DNA from: Corynebacterium pseudotuberculosis
GTDB lineage: Bacteria; Actinomycetota; Actinomycetes; Mycobacteriales; Mycobacteriaceae
Direction: 5' to 3'
Length of the DNA stretch: 64,000 nucleotides
Assembly (NCBI RefSeq): GCF_002155265.1
Contig: NZ_CP021251.1
Location: forward strand, 1,302,001-1,366,000
The notes under the pieces are model-generated. The model was not told where the DNA came from and did not search any database. It saw only the letters and a list, made by a program, of their open reading frames with translations. This document shows, piece by piece, positions 46,646 through 55,168 of this stretch. Both the position numbers and the translations under genes were made by a program. Numbering within the stretch: position 1 is the first letter of the stretch; every line of letters starts with the position of its first letter.

Positions 46646-47281
46646 TTACTCTGCAAAATGGTTGACATGCACAGGGAAACCTGAAGAACATATGACCCCG
46701 CCTTGCTCTAGAGGACGTTCAAAACTGGTAAGCCATGTTGCAAGTTTTGGGCACTTCTTACTACGGGGAACTGCAATCAGGATTCTAGGAGAGGGACAGA
46801 AGAATACTGGTTCTTCTCTGAATTTCATATTGATGTGGTGATTGAGAAGGCCGAAGGTGCGCGGATGTGCCAACCAGCTAGTCACCGGCCCTGTTCCTGC
46901 GGCTATATGGAGTCCTATGGTCGGCTGCTGTACGAGTCGAGAGAGCTCTCGTGTATGAATAGCTATGCCGTAGGGAGTGCGTGCTGTCTCGATGAGATTT
47001 GTAGCGGCCTCGTTCCATAGTTGTCGGATTGTTTTATCCAGTGAACACAAAGACCCCTGACGGAGTAGCTGGCCGTTGTGCCTTAAGCTCGCAGATAATC
47101 CAGAGGACAACGCGATCATTGCAGGGGCTCGATCGAAGTACGGGCTAAACATCTCATACGATAACGTCTCTGAGTTGTCACGGCTACGAGTGAGATGCAA
47201 TGAAACAGCGCCAAAAGATGCTTCTAACGGGTGAAGCAGAAGAGAAGGCGTCTGCAGCTCCGAAAGCATACTCGTTGTCAT
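46646..47281 (-). CDS. Hypothetical protein, unrecognised
   Basis: A 211-residue frame from ATG 47281, with AGGGGG about six bases upstream; the GTG at 47296 adds five residues without a better site. The protein is mixed alpha-beta, without signal peptide or membrane segment. Notable patches: MLSELQTPSLLLHPLEASFG at the start, TARTPYGIAIHTRELS in the middle, and a C-terminal half with SWLAHPRTFGLLNHHIN followed by FREEPVFFCPSPRILIAVPR. I do not recognise a family and propose no function. It stands alone on the minus strand, 145 bp after the alarmone synthetase start in map order and 150 bp from dnaQ. Confidence 0.6.
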   Translation of the reverse strand: MTTSMLSELQTPSLLLHPLEASFGAVSLHLTRSRDNSETLSYEMFSPYFDRAPAMIALSSGLSASLRHNGQLLRQGSLCSLDKTIRQLWNEAATNLIETARTPYGIAIHTRELSRLVQQPTIGLHIAAGTGPVTSWLAHPRTFGLLNHHINMKFREEPVFFCPSPRILIAVPRSKKCPKLATWLTSFERPLEQGGVICSSGFPVHVNHFAE

Positions 47282-47432
47282 ATGGCCCCCTGACACACAA
47301 AATTTATGCCGTGGACATAACCCGACGGCGTAGTAGCACGGTTTTAAAGCTTTGTGTGGTTCGACGTAATAGACGGCGGGGGTGGTTCCCTGTTATACGT
47401 AATTCCCCTAGACCGAGGGCGCCTACATGGAC

Positions 47433-48794
47433 TTAGAACGGGGGTTGTTCGTCTGCAGGGTCGAGTCCGAGCTGAGCAAAAAGGTCCTCAGCTGTCCAGA
47501 TCTGAATATTTTGGCCTTTGTCTATTAGCTCTTCAGCGCGCTTTTGTTTGGAGGTCTTAGAGGCCCAAGGACCGCAGACAAGGATTGTCGTCTTTTTGGT
47601 TACATTTTTGCCGATCGTCCCGCCCTGTTCAGCGATGGAGTCCCAAAGCTTTCCCTTATCAAAAGGCTCAAAATCGCCAGTAAGCGTGACATTTTGTTGG
47701 AAGAGCCTACCGTGTGGATCGGCGTCCAGATTAGCCTCCGGTACAGTCTCCGGTGCCGCAGCCTTTGCCCATGGTGCGGTCTTGGCTTTTTGCTTCCGAG
47801 GTACGGCGGTTTTTACCTCAGTCTGCGTTTGATCCAGTGGAGGTTGTGTCGCGATGCGTGCGGAGGATTCTACGAGAGAAGTCGAAGACTTTTTCTTCAG
47901 CACCGGATATACGCGTTGGGCAGAAAGCTGGCCTTGAGTAAAACCAAGTAACGCACAGACGTCGGCAAAGCTGCCTTTAACAGCAGCTTTTTGCGCGAGT
48001 TTTATGATAATTTCTGCACAAGCAGCTGCGTCTGCAGTGGCATTATGATGGTTGGTCAAATCCACATTGAGGTGCTTAGCTACGGTAGGAAGCTTGTGGT
48101 TGGGGGTTCCTAGGTTTGCTGCACGCGACAGTGCAAGTGAGCATCCAAAAGCGACAGTAGGCAAAACCAGGTTTTCAGCCTGCGCAGCACGGAAAAATGC
48201 TGTCATGTCAAACTGCGCATTATGCGCTGCTAGCGGGAGCTTCCCGACGAAACTAAGCATCTCAGCAAAACACTCAGAAAAAGGCTGGGCTGTTTTTACA
48301 TCGTTGGGGCGGATACCGTGAATGGCAATGTTAGCCGGCGCAAAATGATTGATTGCGGCAGGCGGTTGACAGAGCCACTCACACTTATCCGTGATTACTC
48401 CATCCTTTACCTTAACCACTCCAATCTGGCAGATGGATCCCCAATCATCATTGGCTGTTTCTACATCGACAGCAGCAAAATCCAAACCGGGGACTGCTCG
48501 GTGCGCTGGAGCTTGACCATTAAGCGCGGCGGTAGCGGCAGCTATGAAGGCTTGTTGTTCGTCTGACTGGTTGGGACTGAACTCAAGCTGTGTTGTAACG
48601 GATGCACAGCTGATATTTACTATCCCGCAATCGTATCCGTCGGACGGCCTCTTCATTGATACAGAATCAACGCTGTTGAAGGGAATAACAGTAGGCTCTG
48701 TGGCTAATGCGGTGTGCAGCAACGATGGTGTGATCGTGATCTGGTCTATATCGATGAGGACAGTAGCACCGTGCGCATGAATCGCATCTGCCAT
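47433..48794 (-). CDS. DnaQ-type 3'-5' exonuclease fused to a BRCT domain
   Basis: A 453-residue protein. Residues 1-95 form an N-terminal domain I cannot name. The DEDDh exonuclease spans about 104-270: FAAVDVETAN (D110, E112), AAHNAQFDMTAFF and HNATADAAACAE hold the catalytic acids and histidine. A Lys/Pro/Ala linker (about 290-365) leads to a BRCT domain (about 366-445, VTLTGDFEPFDKGKLWDSIA, with GGTIGKNVTKKTTILVCG). Such proteins act in DNA repair or proofreading; the separate replicative epsilon role is not proven. ATG 48794 has AAGGAG ten bases upstream. Confidence 0.9.
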   Translation of the reverse strand: MADAIHAHGATVLIDIDQITITPSLLHTALATEPTVIPFNSVDSVSMKRPSDGYDCGIVNISCASVTTQLEFSPNQSDEQQAFIAAATAALNGQAPAHRAVPGLDFAAVDVETANDDWGSICQIGVVKVKDGVITDKCEWLCQPPAAINHFAPANIAIHGIRPNDVKTAQPFSECFAEMLSFVGKLPLAAHNAQFDMTAFFRAAQAENLVLPTVAFGCSLALSRAANLGTPNHKLPTVAKHLNVDLTNHHNATADAAACAEIIIKLAQKAAVKGSFADVCALLGFTQGQLSAQRVYPVLKKKSSTSLVESSARIATQPPLDQTQTEVKTAVPRKQKAKTAPWAKAAAPETVPEANLDADPHGRLFQQNVTLTGDFEPFDKGKLWDSIAEQGGTIGKNVTKKTTILVCGPWASKTSKQKRAEELIDKGQNIQIWTAEDLFAQLGLDPADEQPPF

Positions 48795-48970
48795 GGTGAT
48801 AAAACTCCTTTTAATACGAGTGCTTCACAACCTCAGTTGCACTACACCCCTGCATCCGCTGCCAGTAACATCGCCTGCTAAGCACGTGAGGGGCTTTCTC
48901 TGGAAGCTTAGCGGGTGAGGGAAACTTTGGGCCAACGTGCTGTAAGGACGCGGTAGGCAATGCATAAACG

Positions 48971-49025
48971 CCAAGGACTGTGCCTCGTCTGCTCGTGTGA
49001 CGATAAGCAGAGGACACAGCCCTGG
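48971..49025. terminator. Likely terminator after glgX
   Basis: Imperfect hairpin: CCAAGGACTGTGCCTCGTCTGCT (48971-48993) pairs with the 49005-49025 arm over most of its length. T tracts are short on the minus side, so strength is uncertain. The rest of the 48795-49059 gap shows no gene. Confidence 0.4.
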
Positions 49026-49059
49026 GAGTGATATTTTTTTAAAAATTGTTAATTGCTAA

Positions 49060-51297
49060 TTACGGCCTGGAGTAGTCATCGGCATGCGGACTAGGCACCT
49101 TGCTTTCTCCATATGAGTTGGCTTGAGCATCCTCGTGCGGTGGTAAAGCTTCGAGTTGTCGGAAAAGCATGGTGGACCTAGCCGGAACGACTACGGTATC
49201 GCCAACACAAGCGATTTTCTCCGAGTGCGGGTAACCAGTGTCCTCTGTGGTGTCGACAATGAGTTTCCAACTATGCCCGAACTGTTCCGTGGGAATAGTA
49301 AATTCTATGTCCTCATGATGCGCATTGAACATGAGTAGGAACGAGTCGTCTTCAATCTTTTGTCCGCGGTCGTCTGGCTCTTTAATTGCCATGCCATTGA
49401 GATAGACCATCAGGGATTTTCCAAAAGCAAAGTCCCAGTTTTCTTGGCCCATGAGTTGTCCGGTGGGAACCAGCCATGCGATATCGCGATCATGAACGTC
49501 CGCACCGAGAGGGCCTCCTGCGAGGAACCTACGACGACGGAACACCGGATGGTTGTTTCTGATGCGGATTAATCGTCGCGTGAATTCCAGGAGTTCTTTA
49601 TTCTTATCGGCAAAATCCCAGTTCATCCAAGCCAATTCGTTGTCTTGGCAGTAAACATTATTATTGCCCTTTTGTGTGCGCCCCATCTCATCGCCATGCG
49701 CGATCATGGGAGTACCCTGGCTTAGCAGCAGGGTAGTGAGAAAGTTTCGGCGTTGGCGAGCGCGCAGGCTCAGGACCTCAGAGTCATCCGTGTCCCCTTC
49801 AACGCCGCAGTTCCACGAGCGGTTATGGCTTTCTCCGTCGCGTCCATCTTCGCCGTTGGCGTCGTTATGCTTCTCGTTGTAGCTCACGAGGTCATTGAGC
49901 GTGAACCCATCATGAGCTGTGACAAAGTTGATAGATGCAGTAGGACGCCGACCGTTGTTGGCATAAAGGTCGGAAGAACCGGTCAAACGTGACGCAAACT
50001 CGCCAAGCGTCGAGGGCTCGCCTCTCCAGAAATCACGGACAGTGTCGCGGTATTTTCCATTCCATTCGGTCCATAATGGTGGGAAATTGCCCACTTGGTA
50101 GCCGCCTTCGCCTACATCCCATGGCTCAGCGATAAGCTTGACCTGAGATACTACGGGGTCTTGTTGCACAAGATCGAAGAAGGTAGCAAGGCGGTCGACG
50201 TCGTGAAGCTCACGCGCGAGTGTTGAGGCGAGATCGAACCTGAAACCATCGACGTGCATTTCTGTTACCCAATAACGCAACGAATCCATAATCATCTGCA
50301 GCGGGTGCGGATCGCGTACGTTCAGGGAGTTTCCGGTGCCCGTATAGTCCATATAGTGGGCTTTGTCGCCATCGACGAGCCGATAATAGGCCTCGTTATC
50401 AATACCGCGGAAAGCAATAGTTGGCCCCATGTGGTTGCCTTCAGCAGTGTGGTTATAAACCACATCCAAAATGACTTCGATCCCAGCCTCGTGGAAGGCA
50501 CGCACCATACCTTTAAACTCGGAAACGGCGCCACCTGGTTCTTGCGCTGCAGCATAGTCTTGCTGAGGAGCAAAGAATCCAAAGGTGTTGTAGCCCCAAT
50601 AATTGCGCAGGCCGAGGTCGCGGAGCCTATCGTCTTGTAAAAACTGGTGGACAGGCATGAGCTCGATAGCAGTAATACCGAGATCTTTGAGATAACCGAT
50701 AATCGCAGGGTGCGCGAGTCCTGCGTAGGTTCCACGAAGCGCCTCCGGAACATCAGGATGCCGCATAGTCATGCCTTTGACATGAGTCTCATAAATCACG
50801 GTCTCGTTATAAGGCGTCCGAGGCGCCCGGTCTGCGCCCCAGTCAAAGAACGGATTGACCACCACGGATTTCATTGTGTGATCGAGGCTGTCCTCGGTGT
50901 TACGTCCGAGTGGGTCATCAGGGTTGGTTACGTCATAGCTAAACAACGATGGGTGACCATCAAATTCACCATCAAAAGCGCATGCATAAGGATCGACAAG
51001 CAATTTGCTGGGATCGCAGCGTTTGCCATCGGCTGGATCATAAGGGCCGTGAACGCGGTACCCATAACGCTGACCAGGCTTAATTCCAGGGAGATAGCAG
51101 TGCCAGATGTGAGCGTCGACTTCATCGAGGGGAACGCGTTCTTCGTGGCCATCTGCGTGGATAAGACAAAGCTCTACTTTTTCTGCAACATCCGAAAAAA
51201 TAGCAAAATTTGTGCCTGCGCCATCGTATTTCGAGCCGAGAGGATAATTCTGGCCCGGCCAGATCTCCCGCTGGGTCGAAGGAAGAGAGTCAGTCAT
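49060..51297 (-). CDS. glgX: Glycogen debranching enzyme
   Basis: A 745-residue GH13 isoamylase-type enzyme: N-terminal CBM48 (about 15-110, PLGSKYDGAGTNFAIFSDVA), then the catalytic barrel with DVVYNHTAEGN, HVDGFRFDLAS with nucleophile D355, LIAEPWDVGEGGYQVGNFPP with the acid-base Glu, and FVTAHDGFTLNDLVSY with the transition-state Asp. It cleaves alpha-1,6 branches of phosphorylase-trimmed glycogen. Its ATG lies 10 bp after the stop of the tetR gene on the same strand, so the two form an operon and the regulator may control glgX; that is inference. Confidence 0.95.
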   Translation of the reverse strand: MTDSLPSTQREIWPGQNYPLGSKYDGAGTNFAIFSDVAEKVELCLIHADGHEERVPLDEVDAHIWHCYLPGIKPGQRYGYRVHGPYDPADGKRCDPSKLLVDPYACAFDGEFDGHPSLFSYDVTNPDDPLGRNTEDSLDHTMKSVVVNPFFDWGADRAPRTPYNETVIYETHVKGMTMRHPDVPEALRGTYAGLAHPAIIGYLKDLGITAIELMPVHQFLQDDRLRDLGLRNYWGYNTFGFFAPQQDYAAAQEPGGAVSEFKGMVRAFHEAGIEVILDVVYNHTAEGNHMGPTIAFRGIDNEAYYRLVDGDKAHYMDYTGTGNSLNVRDPHPLQMIMDSLRYWVTEMHVDGFRFDLASTLARELHDVDRLATFFDLVQQDPVVSQVKLIAEPWDVGEGGYQVGNFPPLWTEWNGKYRDTVRDFWRGEPSTLGEFASRLTGSSDLYANNGRRPTASINFVTAHDGFTLNDLVSYNEKHNDANGEDGRDGESHNRSWNCGVEGDTDDSEVLSLRARQRRNFLTTLLLSQGTPMIAHGDEMGRTQKGNNNVYCQDNELAWMNWDFADKNKELLEFTRRLIRIRNNHPVFRRRRFLAGGPLGADVHDRDIAWLVPTGQLMGQENWDFAFGKSLMVYLNGMAIKEPDDRGQKIEDDSFLLMFNAHHEDIEFTIPTEQFGHSWKLIVDTTEDTGYPHSEKIACVGDTVVVPARSTMLFRQLEALPPHEDAQANSYGESKVPSPHADDYSRP

Positions 51298-51307
51298 GTC
51301 ACTGACT

Positions 51308-51925
51308 TTAGCTGGTAAATTGTTTTAGACCCGCCATAATGAGCCGCAATCCTTCAGTGAATTGTGCAGCATAAGCATGTCGTTGTTGTTCTAGATCGCA
51401 TTGAGCCTCAGGTGTGTGACTACATAAGCTTTGCGGTTTTTCCTGTTCAGAGGCGGAAATATCCGGGGTTACTTCAGTGCCGTAGTGTAAAACGGCTCTT
51501 TGTAAAGCGGCTTGTTCAATAACCGTTGACCCTAAAATAAAGTGCAGCAACGTTGTGGCGACTAGTTGTGAGTACGCATGTTCACCGAATGCCTGTCTAA
51601 TACGTTGCTCTACTTCCTTGCGCAGAACATCGTCTGTAAGCGCAGCGCTGAGAAGTTCCGCACCGTCGCGATGCTCAAGCATGATTGCACGAACCTTGTG
51701 TGCAACGGTGGCAGGCGGTGAATTTGGATCTAAAAGGAAAAGGGGAGCGAGTAATCGCCGTGCGGTGGCGTCGATAAGCGTTTGCTTGTTCTTAAAATGC
51801 CAATAGAGCGCGCCGGGCGCTACCCCGAGTTTTTTAGCTAATCGACGCATCGTCATGTCCGCAAGCCCGTAGGTATCAAGTATCTCAAGGCTAGCGGTGA
51901 TGATGAGGTCCTTACTCAATTGCAC
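51308..51925 (-). CDS. TetR-family transcriptional regulator
   Basis: A 205-residue protein. An N-terminal TetR helix-turn-helix (about 8-52) contains AAKLGVAPGALYWHFKNKQT-like sequence (MRRLAKKLGVAPGALYWHFK). The ligand-binding domain (60-205) is of the kind found in the TetR/AcrR C-terminal group. GTG 51925 is the start, with TAGGGGT upstream; TTG 51919 is possible. It is directly upstream of glgX. Ligand and operator are unknown; I saw no clear palindrome next to its start. Confidence 0.88.
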   Translation of the reverse strand: MQLSKDLIITASLEILDTYGLADMTMRRLAKKLGVAPGALYWHFKNKQTLIDATARRLLAPLFLLDPNSPPATVAHKVRAIMLEHRDGAELLSAALTDDVLRKEVEQRIRQAFGEHAYSQLVATTLLHFILGSTVIEQAALQRAVLHYGTEVTPDISASEQEKPQSLCSHTPEAQCDLEQQRHAYAAQFTEGLRLIMAGLKQFTS

Positions 51926-52305
51926 ACCCCTAGAGTAGCGGTCGTGGGAGCTAATAGGTACCTGACGCGATATGACAATGGGTAACGCATTTATAATTTT
52001 GGTCGATTACGCTTAAAAGAAAGTTCTTGTTCGGCAAAGCTAAGAATTTCAAAAATAGCGATGCTTTTTTGGGTAGCTTCGTCGATAGTGAACTTACGCA
52101 AGGACGCCGTTTGCCGGTATCGGGTTATGCGTGACCTATGTGTTGCAAGCCCTTACTTATAAAACTGGTTGCTAGCCTTGCTAAGGTCATACTAAGTTCT
52201 TTATGTTCTGAACCTGTCGCAGGCAGCCCGTCTGCGATTGCTTTCACAGGGCGCCGCTGAGTCTTCAAGTGGTGGCGTTTATCGCTTTATAGGAGATCTA
52301 AAACT
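51926..52305. other. tetR / lipoprotein divergent intergenic region
   Basis: 380 bp. No ORF is supported. A possible -10 CATACT lies near 52187-52192 for the lipoprotein gene. GGTTGCTAGCCTTGCTAAGG there only loosely resembles a DtxR box. Nothing else stands out. Confidence 0.35.
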
Positions 52306-52965
52306 GTGTTTAACCGAATTCACGTCAACCGCGCTAAAAAGATTGCGATCGCCGTGGCGGCATCGAGCGCGCTCGTTTTGACGGCGTGCGGTGACGAGGG
52401 TGACTCCCAGGAAAAAGAGACCACCTCAGCTATGACTTCTACCTCAGTTGCTACCACAGCTTCTGAGACATCTGAAGCGGCCGCAGCGCCTTCTACAGAA
52501 GAGCCTGCGCCAGCATCTCCTGAACCTGTTCATCAGGGAAATAATGTGCCTCCTGTAGCAGTCAATGAGGCAATGCCAGAGCTAACCTACAACAATGTTC
52601 CGCCGATTGACGGTGGTGCTCCAGCGACCGACGCGGATCGCCAAGCCATTGAGAACCTAGTGCGCGGAATCAATGGGGCAAAGACCATCCGCGATTACAT
52701 TGGTTATGTGCCAGCACACACCTGTCAGCGCGTGATCAACGAGCAGGGCGGCCCCGCTGCGTTTGACCTTTCGCAGTTCCCAGACGTTCCTCTCGATGAT
52801 TTTGAAGAGTACCGCAAGGCAAAGCCATCCATTGATAACGTTGATTCTGTTCAGGTGAACGGCAATATTGCCTCTGCAAGCGTGACGGCTACTGCAGGCG
52901 GCGATACCAACACTGCTACCCAGCGCTTTGAACGAGAAAACGGCGAGTGGAAGTTCTGCCGCTAG
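52306..52965 (+). CDS. Putative secreted lipoprotein
   Basis: A 219-residue protein. GTG 52306 has AGGAG about ten bases upstream. The signal peptide ends in LTAC (Cys28). A Thr/Ser/Ala/Glu-rich linker (30-75) leads to a small folded domain (about 100-219, TDADRQAIENLVRGINGAKT, then DYIGYVPAHTC, and SASVTATAGG near the end). Two cysteines in the mature domain (PAHTC and the terminal WKFC) could form a disulfide. No family name is certain. A terminator follows at 53044. Confidence 0.78.
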   Translation: MFNRIHVNRAKKIAIAVAASSALVLTACGDEGDSQEKETTSAMTSTSVATTASETSEAAAAPSTEEPAPASPEPVHQGNNVPPVAVNEAMPELTYNNVPPIDGGAPATDADRQAIENLVRGINGAKTIRDYIGYVPAHTCQRVINEQGGPAAFDLSQFPDVPLDDFEEYRKAKPSIDNVDSVQVNGNIASASVTATAGGDTNTATQRFERENGEWKFCR

Positions 52966-53043
52966 TAATCGAGTAATTCCACAGAATTAGCCTTAACAAG
53001 TGGCTCCGAACAATATAGTTGGCGCTGTTGGAATGGGATATTG

Positions 53044-53074
53044 GGCTACCGCTCGTTTGGGCGGTAGCCTTTTG
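53044..53074 (+). terminator. Terminator after the lipoprotein gene, abutting the next ATG
   Basis: Perfect 9-bp stem GGCTACCGC (53044-53052) / GCGGTAGCC (53061-53069), followed by TTTTGC. The next gene starts at 53077, so its ribosome-binding region lies inside the hairpin. Confidence 0.8.
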
Positions 53075-53076
53075 CT

Positions 53077-53754
53077 ATGCCTAAGCAAGATTCTGGATCT
53101 TTTATCTCTGCATCAGATGAGCACGCACATGATGCAAGTGACGCTGTAACCAGGACAGGAAATGATCTGGAAAGTAAGGACGCTCGGGGCTCTTTGCCTG
53201 AAAAACGAGCAAAACTTAAGTGGAAGGTTTCAGAGAAGACTGGAAACTTTTCAGCTCTAGTGGTTGCTATTGTTTGCATTTATGCAGGTTTAGGCGCATT
53301 GTGGCCGGTGATTCGGCCCCGATATGATGCGATCCTGGCAGAAGGTGGCGGGCTACAACTAATGCCGGGGGAAAACGTTGAGTTTATTTCCTTTGCACAG
53401 TTCGTAGGGATCACCAGTTTGGTGGCCGTGGTGTTGGCTATTTCTCTCCTAAAACTCAGTCCGCATAGGCGCGGTGTGGCGCTGTTGTTATGGTTTGGAA
53501 CGTGGATTTTTATTGGTGAGGGAGTGTTTTTGTTTGTGGGAGATCTTGTCTCAGGGCTGGTCTCAGGAGTAGGAAGGGCAAAAGAACTTCACATAGGAGA
53601 AAGTATCTCCTTTATTCCTCCACTGTCTCCTGGCATTGCTGCGCGCTTAGCACCGGTTTTTGTTGGAATGGCTGTGTATTGGTGCCGCATGTACCTCAAC
53701 ATTGATGAGGCCGATGTTGAGGACTTTGACAAATCGGCGGTATCACAAGACTAA
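53077..53754 (+). CDS. Membrane hypothetical protein
   Basis: A 225-residue protein. A polar N-terminus (1-58) is followed by about four membrane segments (about 60-82, 108-128, 132-155 and a weaker one near 185-205). No family recognised. No Shine-Dalgarno exists between the terminator stem and ATG 53077; the stem arm contains TAGCCT (53065-53070), a possible -10 seven bases from the ATG, so a leaderless transcript is one option. It converges on the YbjN-like gene with a 12-bp gap. Confidence 0.65.
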   Translation: MPKQDSGSFISASDEHAHDASDAVTRTGNDLESKDARGSLPEKRAKLKWKVSEKTGNFSALVVAIVCIYAGLGALWPVIRPRYDAILAEGGGLQLMPGENVEFISFAQFVGITSLVAVVLAISLLKLSPHRRGVALLLWFGTWIFIGEGVFLFVGDLVSGLVSGVGRAKELHIGESISFIPPLSPGIAARLAPVFVGMAVYWCRMYLNIDEADVEDFDKSAVSQD

Positions 53755-53766
53755 GCAGCTTGCTGC

Positions 53767-54771
53767 TTAAAGATACTCTGGTCCGGGTGGGACGTCGTAA
53801 AGCCCGAAACCAGGGCTTTTAAGTGTTCGAACGCACACGAAGATGGCGGAGAAAGCTTGCTCTAGGTGGGCGGCGAGTTGTACGTCGTTGAGGCCTCCAC
53901 CAACGTCTACTGTCGATTCCACTCGAATGCTCAATGAATTGTGGGCGGTGGTGGAAACAAAAGCTTTAGAATCAACGCTTTCTTCGTTCCACCTGTTACA
54001 TAGCATGAATACTCGGCTGAATTCGCGTTCAGCGCTGAGTCCAGAGTCCCATACTCCCCAACAGAGAATCGTAGGACCAGACTCTAGAGAACAACCAAAC
54101 TCGATATCGGCATGCCACTCGCCTGTGGGCAAGAGTGCACGCTCATTCCATGCATTAGACACCTCGGACATGATGGAGGTGATTCTTTCCATGGTTACAG
54201 CAGAGGGGACGTCAAAAAGTGCGGCGGTATCCGGACTTACCTCAATATCGTCAAAGGGGGATTGAGGGGGAGTGGTTGAGGCCGTTAACTCAGGGAGTTT
54301 TTCCAAGAACCAGTTGACAGCTAAGAGCGTTGCATCGCAGGCGAGCTCTAAAAATTCTGCGAGTTGTAGGTCTGTGGCCCCGATGGCTGCGGAATTGGCT
54401 GACCGAAATGCCAGTTGTAGATGGGAATCGGGGGAGTAACTAATACGCGCAATAGGACTGACTCTCTCGCCATTCCATAACGTAACGGCAGCAGCTACCT
54501 CGCTAAAACAATGCAAGGGGAGCACACCGGAAGTCTTGGCATCAACGATGATGAGGGGGTCGGAGCCGCCGCGTAAGCTCACAAAAACACTATGTTCAGG
54601 CCACGGAATTTCCAGAATATCGCCATTGATAGCTGGAATGGTATGCAGATTGTAACCGAGCTCGTTGAGTATTTGAGACACACGCGACGTTGTGACGGAG
54701 CGGATACGTTTTTTATTAAAGTCTGGATCCTTGGAAGGGCGCGAGCCCTCTGAAGGTCGGTGATTCTTCAC
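53767..54771 (-). CDS. YbjN-like two-domain protein
   Basis: A 334-residue protein from GTG 54771, chosen because AAGGAG lies eight bases upstream; the frame is open for 67 more codons but without a ribosome site. Two related alpha-beta domains of YbjN type can be seen: about 35-165 (SRVSQILNELGYNLHTIPAI ... LQLAEFLELACDATLLAVNWF) and about 190-330 (MERITSIMSEVSNAWNERAL ... LNDVQLAAHLEQAF). A basic N-terminus precedes them. YbjN proteins are linked to stress responses and chaperone-like roles; the exact function here is unknown. It is divergent from hisD. Confidence 0.75.
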   Translation of the reverse strand: MKNHRPSEGSRPSKDPDFNKKRIRSVTTSRVSQILNELGYNLHTIPAINGDILEIPWPEHSVFVSLRGGSDPLIIVDAKTSGVLPLHCFSEVAAAVTLWNGERVSPIARISYSPDSHLQLAFRSANSAAIGATDLQLAEFLELACDATLLAVNWFLEKLPELTASTTPPQSPFDDIEVSPDTAALFDVPSAVTMERITSIMSEVSNAWNERALLPTGEWHADIEFGCSLESGPTILCWGVWDSGLSAEREFSRVFMLCNRWNEESVDSKAFVSTTAHNSLSIRVESTVDVGGGLNDVQLAAHLEQAFSAIFVCVRTLKSPGFGLYDVPPGPEYL

Positions 54772-55058
54772 GCGAGGGCTCCTTTCTTCCTGTTTATATT
54801 GTGAAAATCTGATGCCGTAGATCTCAGCAGCAGGAGGCACAACATTATGTACGAGTACCGATACTTGGAAAAGAGTAGTCCGCGCATTGGTCATAAGTAA
54901 AAGCTGCGAGGGCTTCTGCGTTAGAGTCATTGATTCAGAGGGCCGGCTTAGGAGGGGGAGCATTAGCTCCATTTTCGGGGGAAGAGTCTATGCGAAGCTA
55001 CCTACTCATGCTTGAATGTCTCTAAGACGGTAGACGGAAGATAATTCCGTTTCCCGCA

Positions 55059-55064
55059 TATAAT
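55059..55064 (+). promoter_or_regulatory. hisD -10 element
   Basis: A perfect TATAAT, giving a leader of about 98 nt. No good -35 at the usual spacing. Confidence 0.5.
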
Positions 55065-55083
55065 GTGAGAATGTGTGAGGGTG

Positions 55084-55152
55084 ATGTTTCCACGCGAAAT
55101 TACGGTGGAAGCGTTGTCTTTTTAAACGCATACGGAAGAAGACGTTCCCCAC
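55084..55152 (+). promoter_or_regulatory. Possible attenuator in the hisD leader
   Basis: A 13-codon ORF (ATG 55084, stop 55123-55125; MFPREITVEALSF) after GTGAGGG. GTTTCCAC (55086-55093) pairs with GTGGAAGC (55105-55112), followed by T5 at 55119-55123, a terminator-like hairpin. Alternatively GTGG (55105-55108) pairs with CCAC (55149-55152) and TGTCTT (55115-55120) with AAGACG (55139-55144). The two structures exclude each other. The leader ORF has no histidine codon. Confidence 0.4.
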
Positions 55153-55168
55153 GGAAGTGTGAGCAACA

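Larger units (their letters stand above)
54772..55168 (+). other. Divergent YbjN-like / hisD intergenic region
   Basis: About 400 bp with no supported full gene. It holds the hisD -10 (55059-55064), a 13-codon leader ORF (55084-55125) and the hairpins described separately. The left part, opposite the open frame of the YbjN-like gene, shows nothing clear. Confidence 0.5.

Noticed and set aside
48811..49017. 68-codon minus-strand frame between dnaQ and glgX
   Set aside because: Overlaps the likely glgX terminator hairpin and has no convincing start.
52170..52192. Possible DtxR box upstream of the lipoprotein gene
   Set aside because: GGTTGCTAGCCTTGCTAAGG keeps only part of TTAGGTTAGCCTAACCTAA, with several mismatches in both halves.
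55071..55168. T-box in the hisD leader
   Set aside because: GGTGGAAGCG at 55104-55113 faintly resembles the T-box core but the conserved AGGGTGGNACCGCG is not present and no specifier hairpin is seen.
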